From Bacteriovorax sp. MedPE-SWde (GTDB lineage Bacteria > Bdellovibrionota > Bacteriovoracia > Bacteriovoracales > Bacteriovoracaceae): a stretch of 64,000 nucleotides of DNA. Below are positions 18,110 through 26,432 of the stretch, piece after piece. The notes under the pieces are model-generated. The model was not told the DNA's origin. It ran no database searches and saw only the letters and a list, made by a program, of their open reading frames with translations. The DNA lies in assembly GCA_001874305.1 (NCBI GenBank), contig MPCU01000013.1, positions 1 to 64,000 of the forward strand, in the 5' to 3' direction. Position 1 is the first letter of the stretch, and each line of letters opens with the position of its first letter. The position numbers were made by a program, and so were the translations under genes.

Positions 18110-19109
18110 CTATTTTCTCACTTAAGTTTTTTTCAAATTCACTAAATTTTATTCTTTCAATCTCTGGTGACCCAATCTCCTGGATCTTAATAATATCTAG
18201 CTCTTCACTAGTTACAGCTTTCTTATCTTTTCGTATGTAATTCATAATATCATCAATTGGAAAACTCTTATTGTGCCACGGCGGTTGTTCTAAGTTTATT
18301 GATAATTTACCACTAAACTCTTTAAGCATTATGAGATTTTTACTATCATCATACATTTTAAATATTACAAGAATTCCCCAAGCAACAGCAACTCCGTGAG
18401 GAAGGTTAAAGATCCTTTCAAGAGCATGGCCAACAGTGTGTCCAAGGTTTAATACTTTTCTCTTTCCACTTTCTTTAAAGTCTTCTTCAACGATTTGTTG
18501 CTTATATTTTGCACACGATTGAATAACTTCATTGAAATTGTGTTCATCAAGAATCATTTTTCCTATTTCTTTATCTAGGAAACAATACTTTAATAACTCA
18601 CCTCTTCCTGAGTTAATATTAGATGAGTCAAGTGTATCTAAAAAATCTTGGTGAATATAAATATTGTCAGGAAGATGAAAGGCTCCCACGAGATTCTTAC
18701 CGTATTCAGAGTTAATGGCCACTTTACCACCTATAGACGCATCTATCATTGATAATAAAGTTGTAGGAACAACACTCCAGTGAACTCCTCTTAATAGCAT
18801 TGAGGCAACTAAACCAGCGAAGTCACTACAGGCCCCTCCGCCAAATGCAATCAAATGTGATCTTCTATGAACACCCTTTGAAAGAAAGAACTCAAGACAA
18901 TGTTTTAATTCATCATAATCTTTAGTTTCCTCACCATCTAAGCACTTCCAGATATGTACTTTCTTACCTTTGATATTTAAAAAATCAAAAGACTTCCTAT
19001 ATAGATTATATACATTCGCATCTACTACTAGCAAAATTGTGTCAGTATTTAGTTTTTCAAATTCTTTTTTTAGAACTTCCAACGATTTAACATTCAATAA
19101 ATTACTCAT
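18084..19109 (-). CDS. aroB: 3-dehydroquinate synthase
   Basis: The 341 residues have the NAD-binding signature FGGGACSDFAG, where most AroB have GGGVxGD. DASIGGKVAIN is the substrate site. The zinc ligands are in GRGELLKY, LGHTVGHALE and LPHGVAVAWG. It converts DAHP to 3-dehydroquinate. The broader family includes sugar-phosphate cyclases that make aminocyclitols. Because it sits beside a sugar-type cluster, that alternative was considered, but tight linkage to aroC and aroA favours the shikimate role. It lies 11 bp after aroC. Confidence 0.9.
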   Translation of the reverse strand: MSNLLNVKSLEVLKKEFEKLNTDTILLVVDANVYNLYRKSFDFLNIKGKKVHIWKCLDGEETKDYDELKHCLEFFLSKGVHRRSHLIAFGGGACSDFAGLVASMLLRGVHWSVVPTTLLSMIDASIGGKVAINSEYGKNLVGAFHLPDNIYIHQDFLDTLDSSNINSGRGELLKYCFLDKEIGKMILDEHNFNEVIQSCAKYKQQIVEEDFKESGKRKVLNLGHTVGHALERIFNLPHGVAVAWGILVIFKMYDDSKNLIMLKEFSGKLSINLEQPPWHNKSFPIDDIMNYIRKDKKAVTSEELDIIKIQEIGSPEIERIKFSEFEKNLSEKIDELRKFIL

Positions 19110-19120
19110 GTAATATCCTA

Positions 19121-20113
19121 TTAGCTATATGCTTTCTGTCTTAAATAATGATCTGCTAAAACAACTTGAATCATTGCCTCTACAACGGGAACAGCACGAG
19201 GAAGAATACATGGATCATGTCTTCCGGCCTTGGCCTTATCCCCTACGGTCGATGTCGGCTTAAATGTGGCCTTTAATGTAATTAAAGTTCCGTTTGAAAT
19301 TCCACCTTCAATTCCACCAAAGTTTGCTCTATCAGTGCTAACTTCAGAACCCTTTCTGTTCGCCATTTCCTCACCTAGTCCAAATGAGAATGAGACACAC
19401 GCGCCTATTGATAATAGTGCTTTACCTAGGTCTGCTTTTAATTTATCAAATGCCGGCTCACCTAGACCTGCAGGACAGTTCTCTATATTTATAGATATTT
19501 GTCCACCAACAGAATCTCCATCACGTTTGAGCCCCACAAGGTAGTCCTCTATTTCTTGATCCTTTTCAGGATGCCCAAAATTATAACGACCAAGGTCTTT
19601 ATCAATATTATCTAATACATCCTCATCATAGACGAAGGGACCCATCTTGGAGATATAGGCCTTAACTTTTATGTCTGGTATAAACAGAGATGCAAAATAG
19701 CCACCTATTACACGAGATAGAGTTTCTCTGCCACTACTTCTTCCACCACCACGATGATCTCTTACTCCATACTTTTGAATATATGTTTCATCAGCATGAC
19801 CTGGTCTATAGTCAGATTTTAGTTTTTCGTAATCTTTACTTCTTTGATTAGTATTTCTCACAATTACAGCAATCGGTGTTCCCATCGTCTTGTTTTCAAA
19901 AACGCCAGAAAGTACCTCAGCCTTATCGGCTTCTTTACGGGCAGTCGTTCCTTTTGATTGTCCAGGAGCTCGTCTGTCCAATGCTTTTTGAAGGTCCTCT
20001 AAACTAAACTCAAGACCAGGGGGAACGCCATCAATTACAACACCTAAGGCTACACCGTGTGACTCCCCAAAAGATGTAATAGAAAATAACTTTCCAAATG
20101 AATTTCCGCGCAT
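19121..20113 (-). CDS. aroC: Chorismate synthase
   Basis: The 330 residues are slightly short (usual 350-390). SFGESHGVALGVVIDGVPPG is the N-terminal signature. GVRDHRGGGRSSGRETLSR and GRHDPCILPRAVPVVEAM are the FMN and EPSP sites. It makes chorismate from EPSP at the end of the shikimate pathway. An AGGGG ribosome binding site is four bases before the ATG. It is the first gene of the operon aroC-aroB-aroA-epimerase and diverges from the zinc-ribbon gene. The other shikimate genes (aroD, aroE, aroK) are not in the window. Confidence 0.95.
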   Translation of the reverse strand: MRGNSFGKLFSITSFGESHGVALGVVIDGVPPGLEFSLEDLQKALDRRAPGQSKGTTARKEADKAEVLSGVFENKTMGTPIAVIVRNTNQRSKDYEKLKSDYRPGHADETYIQKYGVRDHRGGGRSSGRETLSRVIGGYFASLFIPDIKVKAYISKMGPFVYDEDVLDNIDKDLGRYNFGHPEKDQEIEDYLVGLKRDGDSVGGQISINIENCPAGLGEPAFDKLKADLGKALLSIGACVSFSFGLGEEMANRKGSEVSTDRANFGGIEGGISNGTLITLKATFKPTSTVGDKAKAGRHDPCILPRAVPVVEAMIQVVLADHYLRQKAYS

Positions 20114-20199
20114 ACTGCCCCTATTTTATTTAATTAATAACTCATTGTATCAAAAAGAGTTTTATTTCTTTTGCTACTGCAAATTTGACCACTCTTATA

Positions 20200-20205
20200 T
20201 ACAAT
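20200..20205 (+). promoter_or_regulatory. -10 element for a leaderless transcript
   Basis: TACAAT is followed by exactly six bases and then ATG at 20212, with no ribosome binding site. This decides the start of the zinc-ribbon gene over an in-frame TTG at 20185, which would lie upstream of the promoter element. Confidence 0.5.
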
Positions 20206-20211
20206 GAACTT

Positions 20212-20922
20212 ATGGATTTTTATAGATATTTACTCGACATACAATCACTAGACCTCGTAATCAAAAGACACCTTGACCAAACTCAAGAAGAACTTAAAAG
20301 AATCGATTTTCTTCAAAAACAAAAGCAAAAGCGTATTGATGAAAACGATGAAATGATTAACAAGAAGACCGATCTAAAAGATCAACTAACAGCACTTGAG
20401 AAGAAGCTATTTACTCTAGAAGATAAAATATCTAAGTCTAAATCTCATATGGAGCAAGCTAACTCTGAAAGTCAGATCAATGCCCTAAATAAAGAAGTCG
20501 AGACTCTAACTCCACAAATTGATGAAGTAGAAAATGAGATCCTTGCTACATTAGATAAAGTTGAGCAGTGTGAACAATACGTTGAAGATAACAAAGAATA
20601 TTTCAGCGGAATAGAGGACACAATTAAAGATATTCAAACTGAAGTAACAAAAATAGAAAATGAAAACAAAGAAAAGATAGATGCACTGGAATTACAAATA
20701 TCAGGTTTAATTAAAGAAATTCCAGAAAGTTTTCTATCTACATATTCAAGAATAAGGGAGAAGTTTAGATTTCAAACTCCTATTGTTCAGCTCACTGGTA
20801 CTGCATGTTCTGTTTGTCGTATGCAAATCTCATCAGGTGAAGCAACTGAGGTAAACAACTCATATCAGCATAGAATTTGTAGTGGTTGTGGAAGATTGAT
20901 TATTTCTAACAATGTAAAATAG
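20212..20922 (+). CDS. Coiled-coil protein with C-terminal C4 zinc ribbon (DUF164-like)
   Basis: The 236 residues from the ATG at 20212 are almost entirely charged heptad-rich coiled coil up to about 190. A C4 zinc ribbon follows (CSVC and CSGC about 25 residues apart). This matches the widely conserved C4-type zinc ribbon family whose molecular role is poorly defined; nucleic-acid or flagellar roles have been proposed for relatives. The N terminus MDFYRYLLDIQSLD is typical of the family start, supporting the ATG over the TTG 27 bases upstream. It appears to be monocistronic. Confidence 0.8.
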   Translation: MDFYRYLLDIQSLDLVIKRHLDQTQEELKRIDFLQKQKQKRIDENDEMINKKTDLKDQLTALEKKLFTLEDKISKSKSHMEQANSESQINALNKEVETLTPQIDEVENEILATLDKVEQCEQYVEDNKEYFSGIEDTIKDIQTEVTKIENENKEKIDALELQISGLIKEIPESFLSTYSRIREKFRFQTPIVQLTGTACSVCRMQISSGEATEVNNSYQHRICSGCGRLIISNNVK

Positions 20923-20945
20923 AGCAAGGCCTTAGACCCTGCTCT
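20921..20945. terminator. Possible weak bidirectional terminator
   Basis: AGAGCA at 20921-20926 pairs with TGCTCT at 20940-20945 between the convergent zinc-ribbon and RND pump genes. There is only a poor T-run on either side, so termination is uncertain. Confidence 0.35.
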
Positions 20946-20960
20946 TAAAGTAATTATTTA

Positions 20961-23900
20961 TTAAGCTTTTACTTCAGTATGTGAAAGATGAGATTCCACT
21001 TCTTCTTCGATCTCATCAATATCTTTATAACTTCCTAGATCAATTTTATTTTCTTTCTTTCTTAAAAAGTTCTTTAACTTTTCAAAAACTAAGTACTGAC
21101 TTGGAATAAAAATTAAAGTCACGGCAGTTGCAAATGCAAGTCCCCAAGCAAAACTCATGGCCATTGGTTTTAAAAATGGATCACCACCACTAGCATCACT
21201 AAAAGGAATAATAACGTTCACTTCAGGATGGGCAACTGGTAGTAGTCCTACAACAGTTGTAATCGTAGTTAGTAGAACAGGTCTCATCCTAGAAAGACAT
21301 GCTTCAAATATGGCCTTATAAAGGTTCGGCTCTGTTTCTCTTTTTACATTTATAAAGTTAACAAGAACAATGGAGTCGTTAATAACAACACCAATTAATC
21401 CAACTACACCCATCATCGCCATAAATCCGAGGCTCATACCAAACATTTTAAATGCCCAGATTACTCCAATCATCCCAAGAGGAATTGCAGACATTACCGC
21501 AATTGGTTGTTCAAGTGAGTTAAACATGAGTACAAGAACTAAGAAGATACACGCCATAGCAATCATAAAAGATTTCATCAAACCAGACATCGACTCTTTT
21601 GTATCGTCATTTTCACCACCAAACTTATATGTCATTCCTTTGTGGGATTTAACGATTCCAGCAACAGTCTCTTTAAAATCTTTTGCTACTTTACGCGGGT
21701 TTGTTATTGCTTTATCTATTGAAGCTGAAACTGAAAATATTCTCTTACCGTCAAGTCTTCTAATGACAAAGGCACCAGGTTGTTTCTCAATATTAACAAC
21801 TTTTCTTAACTCAATTCTTCTTCCTTGAGCATTTAATACACTCATACCCAAGAGTGGATCTTCGTTTTTAATCCACGATTCATCAAACTTAGCTTTTACC
21901 TCGATATCCTCATCAGAATTCTTAATCTCAGTAATCATATCACCAGCTAAAGACCTTCTTAATTCAAAAGCGATTTGCCTTATGCTTAAACCTAATCTTG
22001 TCGCCTCAGACTCGTTTACTTTGAAAATTATTTGATCATTACCTTCTTCAAAATCAATTTCAGTTGTTGTTATACCCTTCACTTCCTTCAGGGCCTTTTC
22101 CACTGCTTTAGAGGCAAGTTTCAAGTCAGCAATTGAATCACTTTTTAAATTAATATCAACAGGCTTACCTCTTGGAGGTCCACCTTGTACTTTTTTAACA
22201 AGAATACTGTATTCAGGGTCAATTATTTTTCGACCTTCTTCGGTCGCAATATTTAAAATTTCATCAGTGGTTCTTTCTCTTTCTGCCGGGTCTGTAAGGT
22301 ACATGACAATAGAGCCATAGTGATTACCAACTTTGTTTCCATGTTCTCCAACAAGCATTCCGATTCTTGCTTGAATTTGTTGTAATTCAGTCTTAGGAAA
22401 TTTATTAACTAGCATTCTTTCAACTTTTAACATTTCTTGAGATGTCTTATCTTGAGAAACACCAACTCTTCCTTTGAACTGTAAGAAAACTGTCCTTACG
22501 TCATCACCAGGAAATAACTCAAAGTTCATACGAGAGGCCATAAAGATTGATGCAAAGAAGAGAAGAAAGAAGAAGCTCACAGTACTAACAGGAAATCTTG
22601 TACAAAGCTTTACCATTTTTCCATAGTACTTTAATAGTCTCGCATACCACTTGGCCGGGTCTTTCTTTTTATTCTTTTTCAATTTAACAAAGTCAGCTAA
22701 GTGGGCCGGTAAGATTACAAAACACTCAAAGAGTGAAGCGGCCAAACATATAATAACAGTAGCAGGAACAGGCCACAGGAATTTTCCCATAATCCCACCC
22801 ATATAGAATAAGGCACCAAAGGCAATCATTGTAGTTACTACTGTTGCTGTTACTGGCTTAATAGTTTCGAGAGCTGCTATTCTCGCGGCTTCCCTAGGTT
22901 CATAGCCGTCCTCTAGTTTTTGATAGAAGTGCTCTGAAACAATAATTGAGTCATCAACTAACATCCCAAGAACTAATATTAGCCCAAACATTGAGATGAG
23001 GTTCATCGAAAGCCCCATCATAGACATCCCTGCAAATGCGATCATAAATGCAAGTGGAGCTCCCATAGAGGTTACTACAGAAGAAGAAAAGTTTAGAAAT
23101 AAGAGGAGACACCCAAAAACTAGAATGATTCCCATAATTCCATTGTCCCTAAGAACATTTAATCTTCTTTTAACAAAGTATGATGAATCATCTAAGAAGT
23201 TATAAGTAACATCTTTATATGCAGGGTCTTCAAAGAATGTAACAACTGTACTCTTAATTTTGTCACTTGCTGAAAGAATATCTGCAGAGCCTTTAATTTT
23301 AACATCTAAGAATAGTGCTTCCACTCCATTAGATCTTCCAAAAACAGAGTTTTTTTCAGGTCGTTGAACAACGTTAGCAACATCACCGACAGTGACTCTC
23401 TTCCCTTCACTATTAGAGCGAATGACAACACTTGCAACATCAGCAGGACCAGTGAACTCATTTAAAGTTCTTATGTATACATCACCTTCTGCAGCTTCAA
23501 TCTTTCCTGCAGATAGATTTGTATTACTTTTTGCAATAGCATTATGAACTTCAGATACAGTAACTTCATTCTCTCTAAGCTTTGCAGGGTCCATCAAAGC
23601 AATGATTTCATCTTTACGATAGCCTTCTATGTCTACAATAGAGATTTTCTTATTTTGCTCTAGCTCATCACGTAGCTTTTTAGAGACTTCTCTTAGTCGG
23701 TCATAAGAAGCACCTTTCACGGCAACCTTTATGACTCCACGTCTATTCTTATTATTTAAGCTTGTAACGATTGGTTCTTTAACCTCTTCAGGAAAATCAT
23801 CAATACTATCCAAAGCAGTCTTTACATCATCTTCAACATCTTTAATTACTGCATCAGGTTCAACAGTAGCATATACAATGCTGAAGCCTTCAGATGAAAG

Positions 23901-24149
23901 AGCATTAACTTCCTTTAACCCATCAACTTCTTTTAGAGATCTCTCAACACTTAATGTCACAAGCTTTTCAACATCTTCAGATGAAGAGCCTGGATAAGAT
24001 GTCCTAATTAGGATCGTATCAAAATCAACCTGTGGAAAAATATCTTTTTGCAACGTAAAGGCACTAACAATCCCAACCACAATAATGATAAAGGTCATAA
24101 GGTTTACTACAAGTGATCTATCTATAAAGAATTCTATAATTTTTTTCAT
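20961..24149 (-). CDS. RND-family inner-membrane efflux transporter (AcrB-like)
   Basis: The 1062 residues are the standard RND size. There is an N-terminal membrane helix (about 10-30), a large periplasmic loop beginning after DIFPQVDFDT, and then a bundle of helices. The proton-relay aspartates are in LGMLVDDSIIVSEHF. A second loop and a second helix bundle with GVVINDSIVLVNF follow. Such pumps export drugs, detergents or lipids with proton antiport. It is coupled to the upstream TolC-like gene (TAATG). No membrane-fusion protein gene accompanies it, which is unusual for a tripartite pump. Confidence 0.92.
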   Translation of the reverse strand: MKKIIEFFIDRSLVVNLMTFIIIVVGIVSAFTLQKDIFPQVDFDTILIRTSYPGSSSEDVEKLVTLSVERSLKEVDGLKEVNALSSEGFSIVYATVEPDAVIKDVEDDVKTALDSIDDFPEEVKEPIVTSLNNKNRRGVIKVAVKGASYDRLREVSKKLRDELEQNKKISIVDIEGYRKDEIIALMDPAKLRENEVTVSEVHNAIAKSNTNLSAGKIEAAEGDVYIRTLNEFTGPADVASVVIRSNSEGKRVTVGDVANVVQRPEKNSVFGRSNGVEALFLDVKIKGSADILSASDKIKSTVVTFFEDPAYKDVTYNFLDDSSYFVKRRLNVLRDNGIMGIILVFGCLLLFLNFSSSVVTSMGAPLAFMIAFAGMSMMGLSMNLISMFGLILVLGMLVDDSIIVSEHFYQKLEDGYEPREAARIAALETIKPVTATVVTTMIAFGALFYMGGIMGKFLWPVPATVIICLAASLFECFVILPAHLADFVKLKKNKKKDPAKWYARLLKYYGKMVKLCTRFPVSTVSFFFLLFFASIFMASRMNFELFPGDDVRTVFLQFKGRVGVSQDKTSQEMLKVERMLVNKFPKTELQQIQARIGMLVGEHGNKVGNHYGSIVMYLTDPAERERTTDEILNIATEEGRKIIDPEYSILVKKVQGGPPRGKPVDINLKSDSIADLKLASKAVEKALKEVKGITTTEIDFEEGNDQIIFKVNESEATRLGLSIRQIAFELRRSLAGDMITEIKNSDEDIEVKAKFDESWIKNEDPLLGMSVLNAQGRRIELRKVVNIEKQPGAFVIRRLDGKRIFSVSASIDKAITNPRKVAKDFKETVAGIVKSHKGMTYKFGGENDDTKESMSGLMKSFMIAMACIFLVLVLMFNSLEQPIAVMSAIPLGMIGVIWAFKMFGMSLGFMAMMGVVGLIGVVINDSIVLVNFINVKRETEPNLYKAIFEACLSRMRPVLLTTITTVVGLLPVAHPEVNVIIPFSDASGGDPFLKPMAMSFAWGLAFATAVTLIFIPSQYLVFEKLKNFLRKKENKIDLGSYKDIDEIEEEVESHLSHTEVKA

Positions 24150-25528
24150 TACTTACTCATGTAGTTTTCTAGTTGTCCGTAAATATCAAGTAGCCCATAG
24201 TATTGCTTCTTTCTTGCTAGCTTATATTCTACGAATGATGTTTCAGTATTAATAAGATCTTCTTCAGCTCTAATAACCTGATCGAGACTTGCGCGACCCT
24301 TATTATAGAGTCTGTTATATTCACGAACAGTTTTCTTTGCGAGATCATATCTATTTGCAACACTTGCAATATTCTTATCAAGTCTTTTAATATTTCTCTT
24401 ATAATTTAAGATATTATTTCTTACAGATACCAGTGCTAATCTTTGAGAGTATTCAGCTTCCATTTTAGTTAGCTTCGCTCTTTTGTAAGCATTCTTTTCA
24501 ACTTGAAAACCTAGAGGCATTGATATTGTTAACGAGACCGCTTTATTATTGTTATCTGATCCAAATGTCCCATCAGATACAGGATTATCTAATGTTTCAT
24601 AATTATTAGTCTCATAAGTACCTTTTAAAGTAATAGACGGAAACATTGTGTTATCAGACTTCTTTAATTCTTTATTAAGGTATGAAATTTTCTTCTTGAT
24701 TGCTTTAACACTAAGGTTAGAATTGATTTCACCACTTGGAATGTCCTTTAAGTCTTCCTTAGTGATAGAAAATGGCTTAATTTTCGATAACTCTACTTTT
24801 CTTTCCATTCTTGTTTCTAAATCTCTTAGCTCATTAGCTAACGTAGCTTTCTTTTCATCTAATACTTCTGTTTGAAAGCTGTGTGCTGTTTGTGAACTAT
24901 AGAGATCTACTTTTTCTTTTATTCCGTCTCTTACTTGTTTTTTAACTAAGTTCAATCTCTTCAAAGATCTCTTGTAAGCATTTTCTTGAAGACTTAATAA
25001 AGTCTTTTGTCTTCTTACCTCAAGGTAGTCACTAATTAGATTCACTATTGACTGAGATTTTGTTCCGTCAAATTTTAGTTTTTGATAATCCTCAGTTTCT
25101 TTAGCAATATCTGAACTTAGAAAATCATTACGACCAAAGAAATTTTGACCTATGTCTTGAGAATAAGTAAGTGCTTGAGTATAGCTCTTAACATTCGACG
25201 AAGATTCTAAGTCATATAAAGTTCCAGTAAACGATAACTCTCCACCCCACACAAATTCCTTTGATAATGAGATTGCTTCCGTATTCGATTTTTGATTTCC
25301 CGTATTTAGAGAAAATGGAGAGGTCTCTAAAGTTGAATCCTCAAAACTACTAGAAGCAGCTAATGTCCAAGGACGCTTAGATTCCTCAAGCTCTGTTAGA
25401 AGCATTTGATTGTCATATGAAAACTTTGATTGCTTAACCTCATTTGACTCACCTAAATACTCTCTAACAAAATCTTTTAGACTGGCTTGTGAGTTAATGG
25501 CCATCAGGCAAAGTAACAAATATTTCAT
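24149..25528 (-). CDS. TolC-like outer-membrane efflux channel
   Basis: The 459 residues have a short signal peptide (LLLCLMAINSQAS). Two long repeats of coiled-coil helix and short beta strands follow, the TolC/OEP fold. Examples are the paired long helices around 180-260 and 390-450, and the strand region KAVSLTISMPLGF at about 330. It would form the outer-membrane exit for the RND pump encoded downstream and overlapping by one base. A GGAGATATAT stretch before the ATG is the ribosome binding site. It is the first gene of the pump operon, which reads away from rnpB. Confidence 0.88.
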   Translation of the reverse strand: MKYLLLCLMAINSQASLKDFVREYLGESNEVKQSKFSYDNQMLLTELEESKRPWTLAASSSFEDSTLETSPFSLNTGNQKSNTEAISLSKEFVWGGELSFTGTLYDLESSSNVKSYTQALTYSQDIGQNFFGRNDFLSSDIAKETEDYQKLKFDGTKSQSIVNLISDYLEVRRQKTLLSLQENAYKRSLKRLNLVKKQVRDGIKEKVDLYSSQTAHSFQTEVLDEKKATLANELRDLETRMERKVELSKIKPFSITKEDLKDIPSGEINSNLSVKAIKKKISYLNKELKKSDNTMFPSITLKGTYETNNYETLDNPVSDGTFGSDNNNKAVSLTISMPLGFQVEKNAYKRAKLTKMEAEYSQRLALVSVRNNILNYKRNIKRLDKNIASVANRYDLAKKTVREYNRLYNKGRASLDQVIRAEEDLINTETSFVEYKLARKKQYYGLLDIYGQLENYMSK

Positions 25529-25655
25529 ATATATCTCCTATCTCAATACGTGTGCATAATTTGATAGTTTTTTACCACATTTGTTTAGGAGATGACCATT
25601 CTCATTGACGCAACTAACATAAAACTGACAAAGAAAGACTAGATTTTCTTTTTCG

Positions 25656-25684
25656 TTGACTTAAAGCAGCACAAATAGCATAAA
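25656..25684 (+). promoter_or_regulatory. Sigma-70-type promoter of rnpB
   Basis: TTGACT at 25656-25661 and CATAAA at 25679-25684 are separated by 17 bases, with the mature RNA starting about 6 bases later. The rest of the 160-base gap between the pump operon and rnpB shows no gene. Confidence 0.65.
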
Positions 25685-25689
25685 TAACG

Positions 25690-26042
25690 TCCGAGTTAAG
25701 GAGACTATCGCCGGAAACTTAGGTTTCGGGAGGAAAGTCCGGGCACCAAATGGCAGCTTAGCGGGTAACGCCCGTCGGCCGTGAGGCTAGGACAAGTGCA
25801 ACAGAAAGAATGTACAGGGGTCTGAATTAGATTGGGGTAGCTTCGGCCGTCCAATCAATGAGAGTTTCGGCTCACCTGCTGTAGTGAAAACAGGTAAACT
25901 CTAGGCGGTGCAAGTTCAAATAGGTCCACATTATGAGAGCGGCCAGCTTTCGTGGACGGGTTGAGCGCTTGAGCCTAACGGTAACGTTAGGCCTAGACGA
26001 ATGGTAGTCCAATACAGGACCCGGCTTATACCTTAACTCGGA
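25690..26042 (+). ncRNA. rnpB: RNase P RNA, bacterial class A
   Basis: The RNA matures tRNA 5' ends with the RnpA protein. Evidence is the P1 helix, CCGAGTTAAG at 25691-25700 pairing exactly with CTTAACTCGG at 26032-26041. The universal GGAGGAAAGTCCGGGC block is at about 25729. The GACGAATGGTAGTCCAATACAG-type conserved 3' region lies near 25995, and a GGCTTATA-containing end follows. The length is about 350 bases, and helices P7-P17 can be drawn by eye (for example CGGCC/GGCCG stems). A short T-run follows P1 and may terminate transcription. The convergent small gene ends 4 bases further on. Confidence 0.96.
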
Positions 26043-26045
26043 TTT

Positions 26046-26348
26046 TTAAGCCACTCTTCTCATATTTTCAATTTCAACTTCCTCTGGTGCTGTGGCCCAG
26101 TAGAACGAAGATCCATTATATCTCATTGATAAACTACTTAAGAATAACTCAGGATCGCTTGAAGCTGATATATGCTTTGATACAGACGGAGAAGGATTAA
26201 AGATACCTTCCTTTAAAATTCTTTCAAGGTCATCATTTACATGAGTAAGGTGAACAACCTGATTCACAACGCTTCCATCTTGAACGTAAACGTAGTTTAT
26301 TACTCTATGTCCTTCATTAGTTTTTTCAAGAATCCTAACTGCTTTCAT
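26046..26348 (-). CDS. Small conserved-looking protein of unknown function
   Basis: The 100 residues from the second of two consecutive ATGs (26351 and 26348) include an AAGGAGAG ribosome binding site that suits the second ATG better (about 5 bases). The sequence has no signal peptide or membrane helix. It is mixed alpha/beta with a hydrophobic core (VINYVYVQDGSVVNQVVHL), and I do not recognise it. It is not a shadow of another gene, since the opposite strand is empty until 26433. It converges on rnpB with almost no gap, so readthrough in either direction would be antisense. Confidence 0.65.
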   Translation of the reverse strand: MKAVRILEKTNEGHRVINYVYVQDGSVVNQVVHLTHVNDDLERILKEGIFNPSPSVSKHISASSDPELFLSSLSMRYNGSSFYWATAPEEVEIENMRRVA

Positions 26349-26432
26349 CATCTCTCCTTATATATTTCCCATTTGCATGTGAGCAGCTTATCGGATTTAA
26401 TAAATCAAATATTATAGAAAAAAGGAAAATAT

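Noticed and set aside
18084-19109. AroB as an aminocyclitol-type sugar-phosphate cyclase of the neighbouring cluster
   Set aside because: It is encoded between aroC and aroA in one tight operon and has the zinc and substrate motifs of dehydroquinate synthase; kept only as an open question.
19230-19544. 104-codon open frame on the plus strand
   Set aside because: It is antisense to aroC, which has all its conserved motifs, and it has no ribosome binding site.
21370-21828. 152-codon open frame on the plus strand
   Set aside because: It is antisense to the RND pump gene, whose domain order is complete; the translated sequence is low-complexity I/P/T.
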